A stretch of DNA of 64,000 nt from Betaproteobacteria bacterium (GCA_016720855.1 JADKJU010000001.1:737501-801500); one strand, 5' to 3'. Positions 42,235 to 51,168 are shown, counted from the stretch's first letter. Numbers and translations are program-made. The notes: generated from the sequence alone by a model not told the origin.

Positions 42235-45089
42235 CACCGTGCCAGGATTCGGGCGATGTCGGCTTCGACGGCCTCCAGTGTGGTCTCGAAGCCGGGGAGC
42301 TCCTTGAGGACCGCCTGCATGTCGCCATTGGTGCCCGCTTCGTCCATCCGGGCACAGAGTTCTCCCAGCGTGAGGGCCCCCACGGAGCGCGACGAGGACT
42401 TGAGCCGATGCGCGATGAGACCGACAGACCGCGGATCTCCTGCGGCCAGCCCCGACCGCAACTTCTGCGCGAGCTCCCGCGTCGAGTGGAGGTACCTGGC
42501 GAGGAACTCGCGCGCCTGCCCGGCATCGCCGCCGATCAGCCCCTTCAGCACCGACTCGTCCACGACAGGCGACGGTCGCGGGAAGCGATTCTCCTGGAGC
42601 GAAACAGATTGCGCGTCCAGTCCGCCCTCGGCGCCGAGCCAGCGCTCCAGCGCGGCCCTGAGCAGGCGCAGTTGCACGGGCTTGGTCAGGCATTCGTCCA
42701 TGCCGGCCGAGCGCGCGCGGTTGGCTTCCTCGCGCAGGGCATTCGCCGTGAGTGCCAGGATCGGCATGCCCTTCCTGCCATTCTCCTCGCGCCGAATGGC
42801 CTCCACCAGCGAATACCCGTCCCTGTCGGGCATGTGCAAGTCGGTTAGCAGCAGCGCATGGCCGCCTTCGCGCCACTTGCGCAAGGCTTCCTCGCCGCTG
42901 CCCACGATCTGCGCCGCATACCCCAGAAACTCGAGCTGCCTCGCGATCACCCGCCGGTTGGTTTCATCGTCTTCCGCCACGAGGATGAGACGTCCCTCGG
43001 CACGTGCCTGGGCGATGGTCGGCGCGCAGGCAGCAGCCTTCGGCATCCCCTCCCCCGCCCCCGAGTCCAGGACTTCTGGAGACGCACGCCCGGCCGCAAC
43101 TGCCACTGCCCGCAGCAATGCCTGCCGGCGAAGTGCACCATCATCCAGCATGACCACCTCCGCCTGCTCCACGCGAGCCTGATTGCGCCTTCCTCGCGTG
43201 ATCAGCAGGTGCCGCGCCTTCGGAGCGCCGGCGAATGCGGCGCATGTTCCCTCCGGCGGCGACCGGTCGTCTCCGGCGTCCCGCAGTACCACCGGCGACC
43301 CCAGCTCAACCGCCAATCGCACTGCGTCCTCGAGCCTGTCCGCCACATACACCCGCGCGCCGGCGTGCTCGAGGTAGGCCCGGATATCGTCCGCGCGCAG
43401 TTCCCGGCTTCGCAGGACAACGCAGTCCAGGCCTTCGAGCGCGCGTGACGGATTCTCCTCCCCCCCGCGGACGACTTCCACCGGAAGGCGCACCGTGAAT
43501 GTGGCGCCTTCTCCCAACGCCGTGTTCACCGCGATGTCCCCTTTCATCAAGTCCACCAGGCGCCGGCAGATCGCGAGCCCCAGGCCGGTGCCGCCGAAGC
43601 GGCGGGTCGTGGACACCTCGGCCTGCACAAAGGGCGTGAAAAGCCTCCCCAGCGCATCCGGCGACATGCCCACCCCGTTATCGGCGACCGTGAAGACCAG
43701 GCGCATCGGCGAAGCCGTGTCGATCTCCGCCCGCACCGACACCCGGCCCGGCATGCCCGCCCTGCCGGAGGAGAACTTGATCGCGTTGCCCACCAGGTTG
43801 TAGAGCACCTGTCGCAGCCGTACCTCGTCCGTGAGCACCTTGGCAGGAATCCCGGGAGAGATGAAAACCGCCAGGTTCACGTCGTCGCGAGCGGCCACGG
43901 GAAGCATCGAGCTGCACAGCCCCTCGACGAGATTGGCCACATCCACGGGCGCGCGTTCGATCTGCAGCTTGCCGGCCTCGCCCTTCGAAAAATCGAGGAT
44001 ATCGTCGATGATGTCCAGGAGCGCCGTCGCGGAGTCGCGGATGGTCCTCACCAGCTCGGCCTGGCGCTCGGGCAGGTTGCCGTGCGCCAGCAGCTCGACC
44101 ATGCCGATGACGCCGTTCATGGGCGTGCGGATCTCATGGCTCATGGTCGCGAGGAATGCCGACTTCGTGCGGCTCGCCTCTTCCGCGTCGGCCCTCGCCT
44201 CGGTCAGCTCGGCGATCAGCCGCTTGCGCTCGCGGATGTCGCGCATCAGGCCGAGATAGACACGCTCGCCGCGTACCACGTACTCGGAGACGGCCAGTTC
44301 CAGGGGGATGCGCTGTCCGTCCTTGTGCAGGCCTTCGACTTCGCGGCTCGACCCGATCACGCGCGCCTTGCCCGTGCTCAAGTAGCGTTCCAGGTGGGCG
44401 TCGTGACCGCTGCGCTCGGGCTCGGGCATGAGCATCGCGACGTTGCGGCCGACCACTTCCTCCGCCCTGTATCCCAGCACGCGCTCGAGGGCCGGATTCG
44501 CGCTTCGCACGACGCCGCTCGAGTCGATCGCGATGACGCATTCGGCCAGGTTGTCGACGATGGCGTGGATCTCCTCGTCCTTGCTCTGCAGGGCTTCCAG
44601 GGCGGCGGCTCGCTGCTCCTCGGCCTCCACGCGCGCCGTGATGTCCTGCAGCATGACCAGTGCGCCGGGGACTCCGTCGTACGTGTAGGGCACCGCGGCG
44701 GACTCGCCGTGAAACATCGTGCCGTCGAGCCGCAGCCATTTCGCGGCGATCAGAGGGCCGAGGGCGCGCTCGTGGTTGATGCGGCGGCCGCGTTCGCGGA
44801 TGGCTTCGCGGTCATCGGGATGCAGGAAATCGAGCACCGGCCGGCCCAGCAGGTCGGCCTCCAGGCTTCCCCCGAACATCGCCACGGCCTTCGGGTTGAG
44901 GAAGGCGAGCCGGCCTTCGCACTGGACGAACACCCCGCTGGGAGACAGCTCGATGAACTGCCGGTACCGGATCTCGCTTGCCTGCAGCGCGACCTCTGCC
45001 CTCGCGGCCGCGTCGGCGTCGGTACGCCTGGGCGAGACTCGCGCGGGGTCCGGTCGATTTGAATCATGATTGCGGGTGCCGGTACGCAT
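42234..45089 (-). CDS. Hybrid sensor histidine kinase (PAS-PAS-HisKA-HATPase-REC-HPt)
   Basis: A 951-residue soluble-looking kinase; no membrane segment is visible. Two PAS domains (about 35-155 and 165-290) precede a HisKA domain with the phospho-His in FLATMSHEIRTPMNGVIGMV. The ATPase domain has NLVGNAIKFSS, DNGVGM and FGGTGLGLAICRRLVDLMKGDI. A degenerate receiver-like stretch without a clear phospho-Asp follows (about 555-680). A true receiver comes next (VAEDDETNRRVIARQ, LLTDLHMPDRDGY, TKPVQL), and a C-terminal HPt domain with the His in IAHRLKSSSRSVGA. Such BarA/ArcB-type phosphorelays end on a separate receiver, here surely the EAL protein encoded just downstream. The PAS ligand is unknown. 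Confidence 0.93.
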   Translation of the reverse strand: MRTGTRNHDSNRPDPARVSPRRTDADAAARAEVALQASEIRYRQFIELSPSGVFVQCEGRLAFLNPKAVAMFGGSLEADLLGRPVLDFLHPDDREAIRERGRRINHERALGPLIAAKWLRLDGTMFHGESAAVPYTYDGVPGALVMLQDITARVEAEEQRAAALEALQSKDEEIHAIVDNLAECVIAIDSSGVVRSANPALERVLGYRAEEVVGRNVAMLMPEPERSGHDAHLERYLSTGKARVIGSSREVEGLHKDGQRIPLELAVSEYVVRGERVYLGLMRDIRERKRLIAELTEARADAEEASRTKSAFLATMSHEIRTPMNGVIGMVELLAHGNLPERQAELVRTIRDSATALLDIIDDILDFSKGEAGKLQIERAPVDVANLVEGLCSSMLPVAARDDVNLAVFISPGIPAKVLTDEVRLRQVLYNLVGNAIKFSSGRAGMPGRVSVRAEIDTASPMRLVFTVADNGVGMSPDALGRLFTPFVQAEVSTTRRFGGTGLGLAICRRLVDLMKGDIAVNTALGEGATFTVRLPVEVVRGGEENPSRALEGLDCVVLRSRELRADDIRAYLEHAGARVYVADRLEDAVRLAVELGSPVVLRDAGDDRSPPEGTCAAFAGAPKARHLLITRGRRNQARVEQAEVVMLDDGALRRQALLRAVAVAAGRASPEVLDSGAGEGMPKAAACAPTIAQARAEGRLILVAEDDETNRRVIARQLEFLGYAAQIVGSGEEALRKWREGGHALLLTDLHMPDRDGYSLVEAIRREENGRKGMPILALTANALREEANRARSAGMDECLTKPVQLRLLRAALERWLGAEGGLDAQSVSLQENRFPRPSPVVDESVLKGLIGGDAGQAREFLARYLHSTRELAQKLRSGLAAGDPRSVGLIAHRLKSSSRSVGALTLGELCARMDEAGTNGDMQAVLKELPGFETTLEAVEADIARILAR

Positions 45090-45144
45090 TCCTGCCCAGG
45101 TTGGGTTGCAGTACGGTGGGTCGGGGCGACCCGGAAGCGCTGGT

Positions 45145-45206
45145 AACTGGTTTTAGTTAGTGTATCCCATAAAACCAATTACCATATGAAATGCTACATA
45201 TGAAAT
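45145..45206. promoter_or_regulatory. AT-rich regulatory region with inverted and direct repeats between kinase and peptide genes
   Basis: In otherwise GC-rich DNA this stretch is mostly A/T. It contains an imperfect inverted repeat AACTGGTTTTA (45145-45155) / TAAAACCAATT (45170-45180), and two direct copies of CATATGAAAT (45183-45192 and 45197-45206) with a 14-nt period. It lies 62 nt upstream of the peptide ATG and 56 nt upstream of the divergent kinase ATG, so it may control both. The direct-repeat spacing would place two bound proteins off by about 1.3 helix turns. Confidence 0.5.
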
Positions 45207-45267
45207 ACTGTTGCCCGGGAGCGCCGCCGGCCTCCCGCTTCAAGTACCCAAATCGAAAGGAAACATC

Positions 45268-45432
45268 ATGGAAAAGACCATCATCGCGCGCGCCCTCGCC
45301 ATCAATGCCCATGAGGATCTCGGGATTTCGCGGGCCGGCGCGGATCAGGCGAACAGCGACATTCGCTTGCTGGCGGACTGGGAATTGGTGCTGGCCGCTG
45401 GCGGGGAAGGTTCCGGCGACTGGATGCCTTAG
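45268..45432 (+). CDS. Small peptide with double-glycine-like leader motif
   Basis: A 54-residue ORF. An AAAGGAAA ribosome-binding site lies 5 nt before the ATG at 45268, and a strong-looking AT-rich promoter region is upstream, which is why I treat it as real. The first 46 residues are polar and helix-prone (MEKTIIARALAINAHEDLG...) and end in LLADWELVLAAGG, which resembles the L-x-x-x-E-L-x-x-V-x-G-G leader recognised by C39-peptidase ABC exporters. The remainder, EGSGDWMP, would be the released part. I do not recognise a family. No exporter or modifying enzyme gene is in the window. It lies between two c-di-GMP signalling modules and may be their signal, or an unrelated secreted peptide. 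Confidence 0.55.
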   Translation: MEKTIIARALAINAHEDLGISRAGADQANSDIRLLADWELVLAAGGEGSGDWMP

Positions 45433-45503
45433 CATCACAAGGCAGAACTGCGCATCGCGGCGGGCGTGACCCCGCCGCGATAAGGACACTCGGGCCGGCC
45501 CTG

Positions 45504-46481
45504 CTAGGCCAGGACCGTCGCCCGGGACTTCGCCCCCTTGACCTTGACCGGCCGCGATGTCTGGGTCTTGCCGGCCAGGGACGCGGGCTGCGGCATCGAG
45601 GCGTCCCGGTAGAGCGGGCGCTCTCCCATGGCTTGGAGTTGCTGCCGGACGGCCTCCGCCTCTGCAAACAGGGCGTTGGCTGCCCCCAGGGCCCGTTCCC
45701 GATCCTTGCGCGCCAGGTAGGTCCAGTACAGCGACGCCATTGCGGCGTGCCGGGGGATCGGTTTGACCGAGTTTTCCGTGGCAAGCCGGTAGATGCTGGC
45801 CAGCCCGGATTCGGCGTTACCCTCGAGTGCTTCGCGCAGCGCGGCGAGGAGAGCGATCTCCTTGGCCGAAATGCTCAGCCGGCCCTTCTTGCCGCGCGTG
45901 AGCTGGGCCATGACCCGATCGGCCGCGCGCGTGTACCCGCCGATGCGAACGAGGCATGCGAGCAGCACGCAGTCGGACGAGGAATCGACGAAAAGCCGCG
46001 CCATGGCGTCCTCGTCGTGGAGTTTCTTGCCGTAGGCGAAGTCTCCCTTCAGGAGCGCCTCCCACAGCAGGCGCGATTGCCTGCGGCGGCGATCGACCTT
46101 TTCGTCGGGCGCGGCGCCCTTGAGGCGCAAGGCGACCTCCCACATGCGCCCATAGGGCCCGAGGAACATGTTCATCGCCCCCAGCGCGTCGCCCGGGCTC
46201 GAGCGCAGCGCGATGTCACCGAACGACTCTTCCCGGCCCGGCTCGGCAACAGGCGATCGGGACTCGTCGGTCGTCCTGCCCTCCGCCTTCAGACGATCGA
46301 AGTACCAGATCACCGCGCTTGTCTTGTTCGGGACGCCGATCTTCCGGTACAGGCCGTGCAGGTACACCCGCATCGTGCCTTCCCGGTAACCGAGGCTTTC
46401 GGCAATGGACCGGTTGGAAACACCCTGGGCGAGCAACTCGAGCATCTTCCGGTCGCGATCGCTGATTTCGACGATAGTCAT
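45504..46481 (-). CDS. LuxR-type transcriptional regulator with N-terminal HTH
   Basis: A 325-residue protein. The HTH is at the N-terminus, residues 5-60: ISDRDRKMLELLAQGVSNRSIAESLGYREGTMRVYLHGLYRKIGV, quoted here by its ends ISDRDRK and YRKIGV, a typical NarL/LuxR fold with the usual E-x-T-x-R/K-x-Y-L-x-x-L-Y-x-K spacing. The remaining 250 residues are helical and TPR-like, without a receiver or known ligand domain. HTH-first order is the reverse of most LuxR regulators. Its ATG overlaps the stop of the HD-GYP gene by one base (TGATG), so the two are coupled. A basic Lys/Ser C-terminal tail ends the protein. It is convergent with the peptide gene, 71 nt away. Confidence 0.85.
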   Translation of the reverse strand: MTIVEISDRDRKMLELLAQGVSNRSIAESLGYREGTMRVYLHGLYRKIGVPNKTSAVIWYFDRLKAEGRTTDESRSPVAEPGREESFGDIALRSSPGDALGAMNMFLGPYGRMWEVALRLKGAAPDEKVDRRRRQSRLLWEALLKGDFAYGKKLHDEDAMARLFVDSSSDCVLLACLVRIGGYTRAADRVMAQLTRGKKGRLSISAKEIALLAALREALEGNAESGLASIYRLATENSVKPIPRHAAMASLYWTYLARKDRERALGAANALFAEAEAVRQQLQAMGERPLYRDASMPQPASLAGKTQTSRPVKVKGAKSRATVLA

Positions 46482-48256
46482 CAAAGGAAACCCCTGTCTT
46501 CTTGGAGGGAAAGCACGAGTTCCTGGAAGCTCTCCAGGCCCGCGGTGGTTGAGGGATCGATGCCGCGATCGGCTGTCTCGTCGCGAATCACCGACACGAA
46601 GCAGGTCACGAGTTCCGGGTCGAACCGCGTCCCGCTCCCGCTCTGCAGTTTTTCCAGCGCCTGGTCCATGGTGATAGCCGGCCCGCCGCACAGGCCGCAA
46701 ACCATCTCGTCGTAGGCATCCGCTACCGCGCATATTCGGGCCGGCAAGGGAATGAACCGGCCGCCGACGCGCGCAGGGTAGCCCGTGCCGTCCCACCGGG
46801 CATGGTGGTACTTCGCGATCTCGCGGGCCATGAGGATGCGCGGGTGCCGATCGTCACGCAGGATCTCCGCGCCAGCATCCGTATGCTTTTCGAACAAGCG
46901 GCGCTCGACATCGTTCATCGTTCCCTGCTTCGAGAAGATGGCCTCCGGTACCGACGCGAGCCCGATATCGTGCAGTTCTGCGGCCAGCCCGATTTCCAGT
47001 GCCTCCAGCGGCACGCAGCCGCTTGCGAGCGCCAGCGCCTTGGCGAGCGCGCCCACACGCAATCCGTGCCACCCGGTGCTATCCATGCGCAGCGCGGCGG
47101 CAATGGCGAGTCGCTGCAGGGCCTTCCAATCCTCCGGCTCTCCGGGGGGCCTAAGGTGCGATACCAACCGCGCCCGGGCCTGTTCCTGCGCGTGATCGGC
47201 GCCCCGGCCGGGCGCGTCGAAGAGGCTCGACAGGTCGAGATGCTGCCGCGCGCGGTTGATGGCCAGGCGATAGACGTGCTCCGAAAGTTCGTGAAGGCGA
47301 AGCAACGCGCGTTCCGTGTTGCCGGCGGCCTCCTCGGCCCTCGCGACGTATGACAGCGTGTCGTGCAACGCGGACGGCACTTGGCGGGCGCGTCCCAGCG
47401 CTTCATCCAGCCGGGTCAGCGCGATATCGACATGGCCCGTCGCCAGTTCCCAGGCCGCCCGGGTGGTCGCCGCGGCGACCTGTGCGCGGGGCGTACGGAA
47501 CCGCTCCACCAGCGCTGCCACCACCGGCAGGTGCGACCCCGCCTCCGCGACACGTCCCGTCGCGATCAGGAGCCGCACCACGTTCCGGCGCAGCAGTATG
47601 GCCGCGTAGGGATCCCGTTCGGTGAACGACGGCGTCGCCGCTTCCAGGGCCAGGCTGCCGAATCGAAGCCCTTCATCGAATTCGCCGATCTGGTACAGGG
47701 CGTGGGCAAGGTTCAGGAACGACGTGTACCGGCCGTAGACGGGCCCGGGCTCATCCTCGACCATCGCGATCGCCCGGTGGTAGCACGTGACCGCCAGTTC
47801 GTAGTTCCCGGCAACAAGGAACGCGAGCCCGATGTTGTTCCACGTGCGGCCCTGGTCGATCCGGCTGCCTTCGGCTCTCGAAAGCGCGAGCGTTCGGCAT
47901 TGGTAATCGATCGCGCCGACGATATCCGCGGTATCGGCAGCCAGGAGACCGCACGTGCTCGATGCGCGGCGCTCCAGCGCCCCATCGTCCGTGAGGATCG
48001 CCTGGGCCAGGAGAGCGCGCGCAAGCGGAAGCGCATCGCCCGAGCGGGCATGGTCATAAAGACGCCGGCATAGCGACAGTATCAAATCCGAGACGGGCCC
48101 CGACTCTGAGGGCGACAATCGTTCCTGCAGGCGGGCCAGCAAGGGCGCCGTCGCGTCGGCGAGCTCGCGGCGATCCAGCGACGGAAGTCGCGGCTCGAGT
48201 TGCTGGACGAGTTCCGGGATGGATGGCTCGATCCGGATTTCCTGATCGGACGTCAC
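46481..48256 (-). CDS. TPR-HD-GYP domain protein, probable c-di-GMP phosphodiesterase
   Basis: A 591-residue protein. Residues 60-350 form TPR-like helical repeats (for example WNNIGLAFLVAGNYELAVTCYHRAI). The C-terminal 200 residues are an HD-GYP domain: AAELHDIGLASVPEAIFSKQG, LFEKHTDAGAEIL, AKYHHARWDGTGYPARVGG, PLPARICAVADAYDEMVCG and FDPELVTCF. The HD pair, the later His residues and a GTGYP motif in place of GYP are present, so metal binding and c-di-GMP hydrolysis are likely. No receiver is attached; the TPR part may sense a protein or peptide partner. It starts a two-gene unit with the LuxR regulator. Confidence 0.88.
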   Translation of the reverse strand: MTSDQEIRIEPSIPELVQQLEPRLPSLDRRELADATAPLLARLQERLSPSESGPVSDLILSLCRRLYDHARSGDALPLARALLAQAILTDDGALERRASSTCGLLAADTADIVGAIDYQCRTLALSRAEGSRIDQGRTWNNIGLAFLVAGNYELAVTCYHRAIAMVEDEPGPVYGRYTSFLNLAHALYQIGEFDEGLRFGSLALEAATPSFTERDPYAAILLRRNVVRLLIATGRVAEAGSHLPVVAALVERFRTPRAQVAAATTRAAWELATGHVDIALTRLDEALGRARQVPSALHDTLSYVARAEEAAGNTERALLRLHELSEHVYRLAINRARQHLDLSSLFDAPGRGADHAQEQARARLVSHLRPPGEPEDWKALQRLAIAAALRMDSTGWHGLRVGALAKALALASGCVPLEALEIGLAAELHDIGLASVPEAIFSKQGTMNDVERRLFEKHTDAGAEILRDDRHPRILMAREIAKYHHARWDGTGYPARVGGRFIPLPARICAVADAYDEMVCGLCGGPAITMDQALEKLQSGSGTRFDPELVTCFVSVIRDETADRGIDPSTTAGLESFQELVLSLQEDRGFL

Positions 48257-48492
48257 GGGTGCGGTTGCCGCCTGTTAATAGCGATGCCAGGGGATTCTAC
48301 GCATGCAGACCAGAAACGGGAAGGGGCCCTTGTCACACCCGTAACATCCGGTCCCAGACGCTCCCGCGACTCCCGGACGGAGCCCGATGAGGCCGGGACC
48401 CCCTTGCGCGAGGGATTTTCAACCACCAATCCCTACGGCGCACAGGGTTTTCGGGCTACAGTCTTTCTTCGCTACCTCTCCGGTGTGGAATC

Positions 48493-50253
48493 ATGGCCGC
48501 CCATCTTGCCGATCCCGATCACAACCCCTCCTTCACCAAGGGCATCTTCCTGGGCGAACTTCGCGAGGATCTCGTCTTCCCCTTCCCGGAACTGGCCCCG
48601 GGCGACAAGGAAAATCTCACCGCCATCCTCGATTCCTTCCGCGCCTGGGCGGCCGGCACGGTCGACTCCGCCCGGCTCGATCGCGAAGGCCGCTTCGGCG
48701 ACGACGTGCGGGCGGGGATGGCCGACCTGGGGATGATGGGGCTCAACATACCGGCGGAATACGGCGGCTTCGGCGCTTCCGCCCTGCTCTTTGCGCGTGT
48801 CTTCGGGGAGGTCGGCACGACCGATGCCGCGCTCGCCGTGTACTTCGGCGCCCACCAGTCCATCGGGTGCAAGGGCATCACGCTCTTCGGGACCGAGGAC
48901 CAGAAGCGGCGCTGGCTCACCCCTTGCGCCACGGGCGAGCGCATCGCCGCGTTCTGCCTGACGGAATCGGGCTCGGGCTCCGATGCGCAGGCGATGCGCA
49001 CCACCGCCATCCCCAGCGCCGACGGCTCGCATTACGTGCTCAACGGCGAAAAGATCTGGATCTCGAATGCCGGGTACGCCGGCGTCTTTACCGTCTTCGC
49101 GAAGGTGCCCGTCGAGATCGAGGGCAAGGCGAAGCATCGCGTCACCGCGTTCATCGTGGATGCGCGCGCCCCCGGCGTCTCGCTGGGAAAGATCGAGGAG
49201 AAAATGGGCATCAAGGCGAGCGACACGCGGACGGTGTCGTTCGAGAACGTGCGCGTGCCGGTCGAGGACCGCCTGGGCGAGGTCGGCGGCGGCTTCCGGA
49301 TCGCCCTCGAGATACTGAACTCCGGGCGGCTGGGGCTGGCGGCGGGGTCGTCCCGCGGCGCTCGCGCGATTCTCGACCACGCCCTCGCCTATGCGAAGGA
49401 GCGCAAGCAGTTCGGGCGCCCCATCGGCTCCTTCGAGATGATCCAGCGCAAGTTCGCCCTGGCCGCCGCCGACTGCTACGCGGCCGACGCGGGCTGGATG
49501 ATCTGCGCCTCGATGGTGGATCGCGGCGGGATCGACTTCTCGCTGGAGACGGCCGCGTGCAAGGTCTTCGCCTCCGAGCTTTCCTTCCGCGCAGCCTGCG
49601 ACGCGCAACAGATCGCCGGCGGCCTGGGCTATTCGAAGGAATACCCGTACGAGCAGGCCGTTCGTGATTCGCGGATCATGCTGATCTTCGAGGGGACGAA
49701 CGAGATCCTGCGCGCGCTCATCTCGCTCTCGGCGATGCAGCAACCGGGCGAGCAGTTGAAAGAACTCGGGAAAGCCTTCCGGGACCCGCTGCGCTCCCTG
49801 GGCGCCATCGGCAGCTACATGGCCGGGCGGGTGAAGCGGCAACTCGTGAAGCCCGACTTCACGCGCGTGCACGAGGCGCTGAAGGAAGAAGCCGAGATGG
49901 TGGCGGGGGCCGTCCACGACGTGGCGCTCGCCGTGGAGAAACTCCTCATCGAGCACGGCAAGGACGTGATCGAGCGCCAGTTCCACCAGGAACGACTGGC
50001 GAACGTCGCGATCGACATCTACCTTTCGACGGCGGCCCTGTCCCGCGCCACCTGGGCGATCGCCAGGGCCGGCAGCGTGGAAGGCGCGGCGGCCGACCTC
50101 GACAACGCGCGCATCTTCATCTCCATGGCGATGCGGCGGACGCGGCGCGCCTTGCGCGCGCTGGAGCGAAACCAGGATGCCCGGCTCAAGGTGCTGGCCG
50201 AGCGCGCCCTCGAGAGTGGCACGCTGACGGTGGCTACGCCTACGGACGCCTGA
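48493..50253 (+). CDS. Acyl-CoA dehydrogenase with C-terminal extension
   Basis: A 586-residue flavoprotein. The acyl-CoA dehydrogenase core (about 45-420) shows NIPAEYGGFGASAL, the signature FCLTESGSGSDAQAMRTTA, WISNAGYAGVFTVFAKV, FGRPIGSFEMIQRK, the second signature QIAGGLGYSKEYPYEQAVRDSRIMLIFEGTNEILR with the catalytic Glu in IFEGTNE. A C-terminal helical extension of about 165 residues resembles that of VLCAD and ACAD9. It oxidises an acyl-CoA to the trans-2-enoyl-CoA and passes electrons to ETF. The gene stands alone, 236 nt from the divergent HD-GYP gene; that gap shows no further gene. Its 3' end overlaps the convergent DnaJ gene by 14 nt. Confidence 0.92.
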   Translation: MAAHLADPDHNPSFTKGIFLGELREDLVFPFPELAPGDKENLTAILDSFRAWAAGTVDSARLDREGRFGDDVRAGMADLGMMGLNIPAEYGGFGASALLFARVFGEVGTTDAALAVYFGAHQSIGCKGITLFGTEDQKRRWLTPCATGERIAAFCLTESGSGSDAQAMRTTAIPSADGSHYVLNGEKIWISNAGYAGVFTVFAKVPVEIEGKAKHRVTAFIVDARAPGVSLGKIEEKMGIKASDTRTVSFENVRVPVEDRLGEVGGGFRIALEILNSGRLGLAAGSSRGARAILDHALAYAKERKQFGRPIGSFEMIQRKFALAAADCYAADAGWMICASMVDRGGIDFSLETAACKVFASELSFRAACDAQQIAGGLGYSKEYPYEQAVRDSRIMLIFEGTNEILRALISLSAMQQPGEQLKELGKAFRDPLRSLGAIGSYMAGRVKRQLVKPDFTRVHEALKEEAEMVAGAVHDVALAVEKLLIEHGKDVIERQFHQERLANVAIDIYLSTAALSRATWAIARAGSVEGAAADLDNARIFISMAMRRTRRALRALERNQDARLKVLAERALESGTLTVATPTDA

Positions 50254-51157
50254 CCGCGGACGCCTCGGCGGCCCACGCGGCCGGAAAAATCACGTGCCGC
50301 GCCGCGCCCCCCAACTGCGACGCGGTTGCGACCGCCACGACCCGGCCCTGGTTGTCCAGCAAGGGCCGGCCACCGTTGCCGCTCGCGGCAGGGAACCCGG
50401 CATCCACGATCCTGACCTGGGATTCGGCTGCGATGTGCTTCACGAATCCTTCGGTCAGCACGACGTCCCCGGCGGAATTCACGTCCGCGGCGTAGACCTT
50501 GTCCCCGACCTTGGGCTCGGTCCCACCCACGCGCAGGGGCCAGCTTCCGGCGCCGTCCACCGCGAGCTTGCACAGGCCCAGGCCCTCGTCGGCCATCGCG
50601 ATCCGTGCCGGCACGGTGCGCTTCCCGATCGTCACCACGATCTGGGCGCCCGGCGCGAGCCCCTCGCACGTGGTCGCCATGACGCCATTGGCAATGGTGA
50701 ACGCAAGCCCGGTTGCCGTGGCTGTCCCGGAAAGATCGATGCTCTGCACCCGCCCCACGGAGTTCACCACGTCAGACTCGATTTCCTGCACGGTGCGGCC
50801 CGCAGGGAGCGAGGGAGCGCCCCGGCCAAGGTAGAGGTATGCCGCCAGCGCGACAAGCGCGGTGAGGACCGCTGCAATGGCACCGGCAGGCCGGCGATCG
50901 GAGGCCGAGGGAGCGGCTGCAAGCGAACGGTCGTATTCCGCCCGCCTTTCCTCGTCGGAGAGCACCTCGAACGCCTCGCGGATTCGCGTCTCTCGCCGCG
51001 GATCCGGCGGCGTCGTGTCCCGGCGGAATTCGGCGACGAGACCGTCATGGGCGCGGACGATCTCGCCATGCTTCGCGTCGCGGGGCACGCCGAGCGCGTC
51101 ATAGAGCGTTTCCCTGGAAGTCCCCATCGGGTTGCGTCCCGTCCCTGTCGCCGACAT
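50240..51157 (-). CDS. DnaJ-domain membrane protein with trypsin-like pseudo-protease domain
   Basis: A 305-residue protein in three parts. Residues 12-80 form a J-domain-like region (TLYDALGVPRDAKHGEIVRAH, IREAFEVLSDEERRAEYDRSL), but the HPD motif that activates DnaK is absent (TTPPDPR occupies that area). Residues 92-112 are a membrane helix (AGAIAAVLTALVALAAYLYLG). Residues 130-300 look like a trypsin-fold (DegP-like) domain: GTATATGLAFTIANGVMATTC, DEGLGLCKLAV, and GNGGRPLLDNQGRVVAVATAS. The catalytic His and the Ser of GNSGG are missing. It probably binds rather than cuts. ATG 51157 was taken; ATG 51127 would also keep all domains. A glutathione transferase gene lies 11 nt upstream on the same strand. 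Confidence 0.75.
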   Translation of the reverse strand: MSATGTGRNPMGTSRETLYDALGVPRDAKHGEIVRAHDGLVAEFRRDTTPPDPRRETRIREAFEVLSDEERRAEYDRSLAAAPSASDRRPAGAIAAVLTALVALAAYLYLGRGAPSLPAGRTVQEIESDVVNSVGRVQSIDLSGTATATGLAFTIANGVMATTCEGLAPGAQIVVTIGKRTVPARIAMADEGLGLCKLAVDGAGSWPLRVGGTEPKVGDKVYAADVNSAGDVVLTEGFVKHIAAESQVRIVDAGFPAASGNGGRPLLDNQGRVVAVATASQLGGAARHVIFPAAWAAEASAVRRP

Positions 51158-51168
51158 TGTGCCTCCCG

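Noticed and set aside
45211..45432. Longer version of the GG peptide starting at 45211
   Set aside because: The upstream ATG lacks a ribosome-binding site, and the added 19 residues are unlike a leader. AAAGGAAA sits at the right distance only for ATG 45268.
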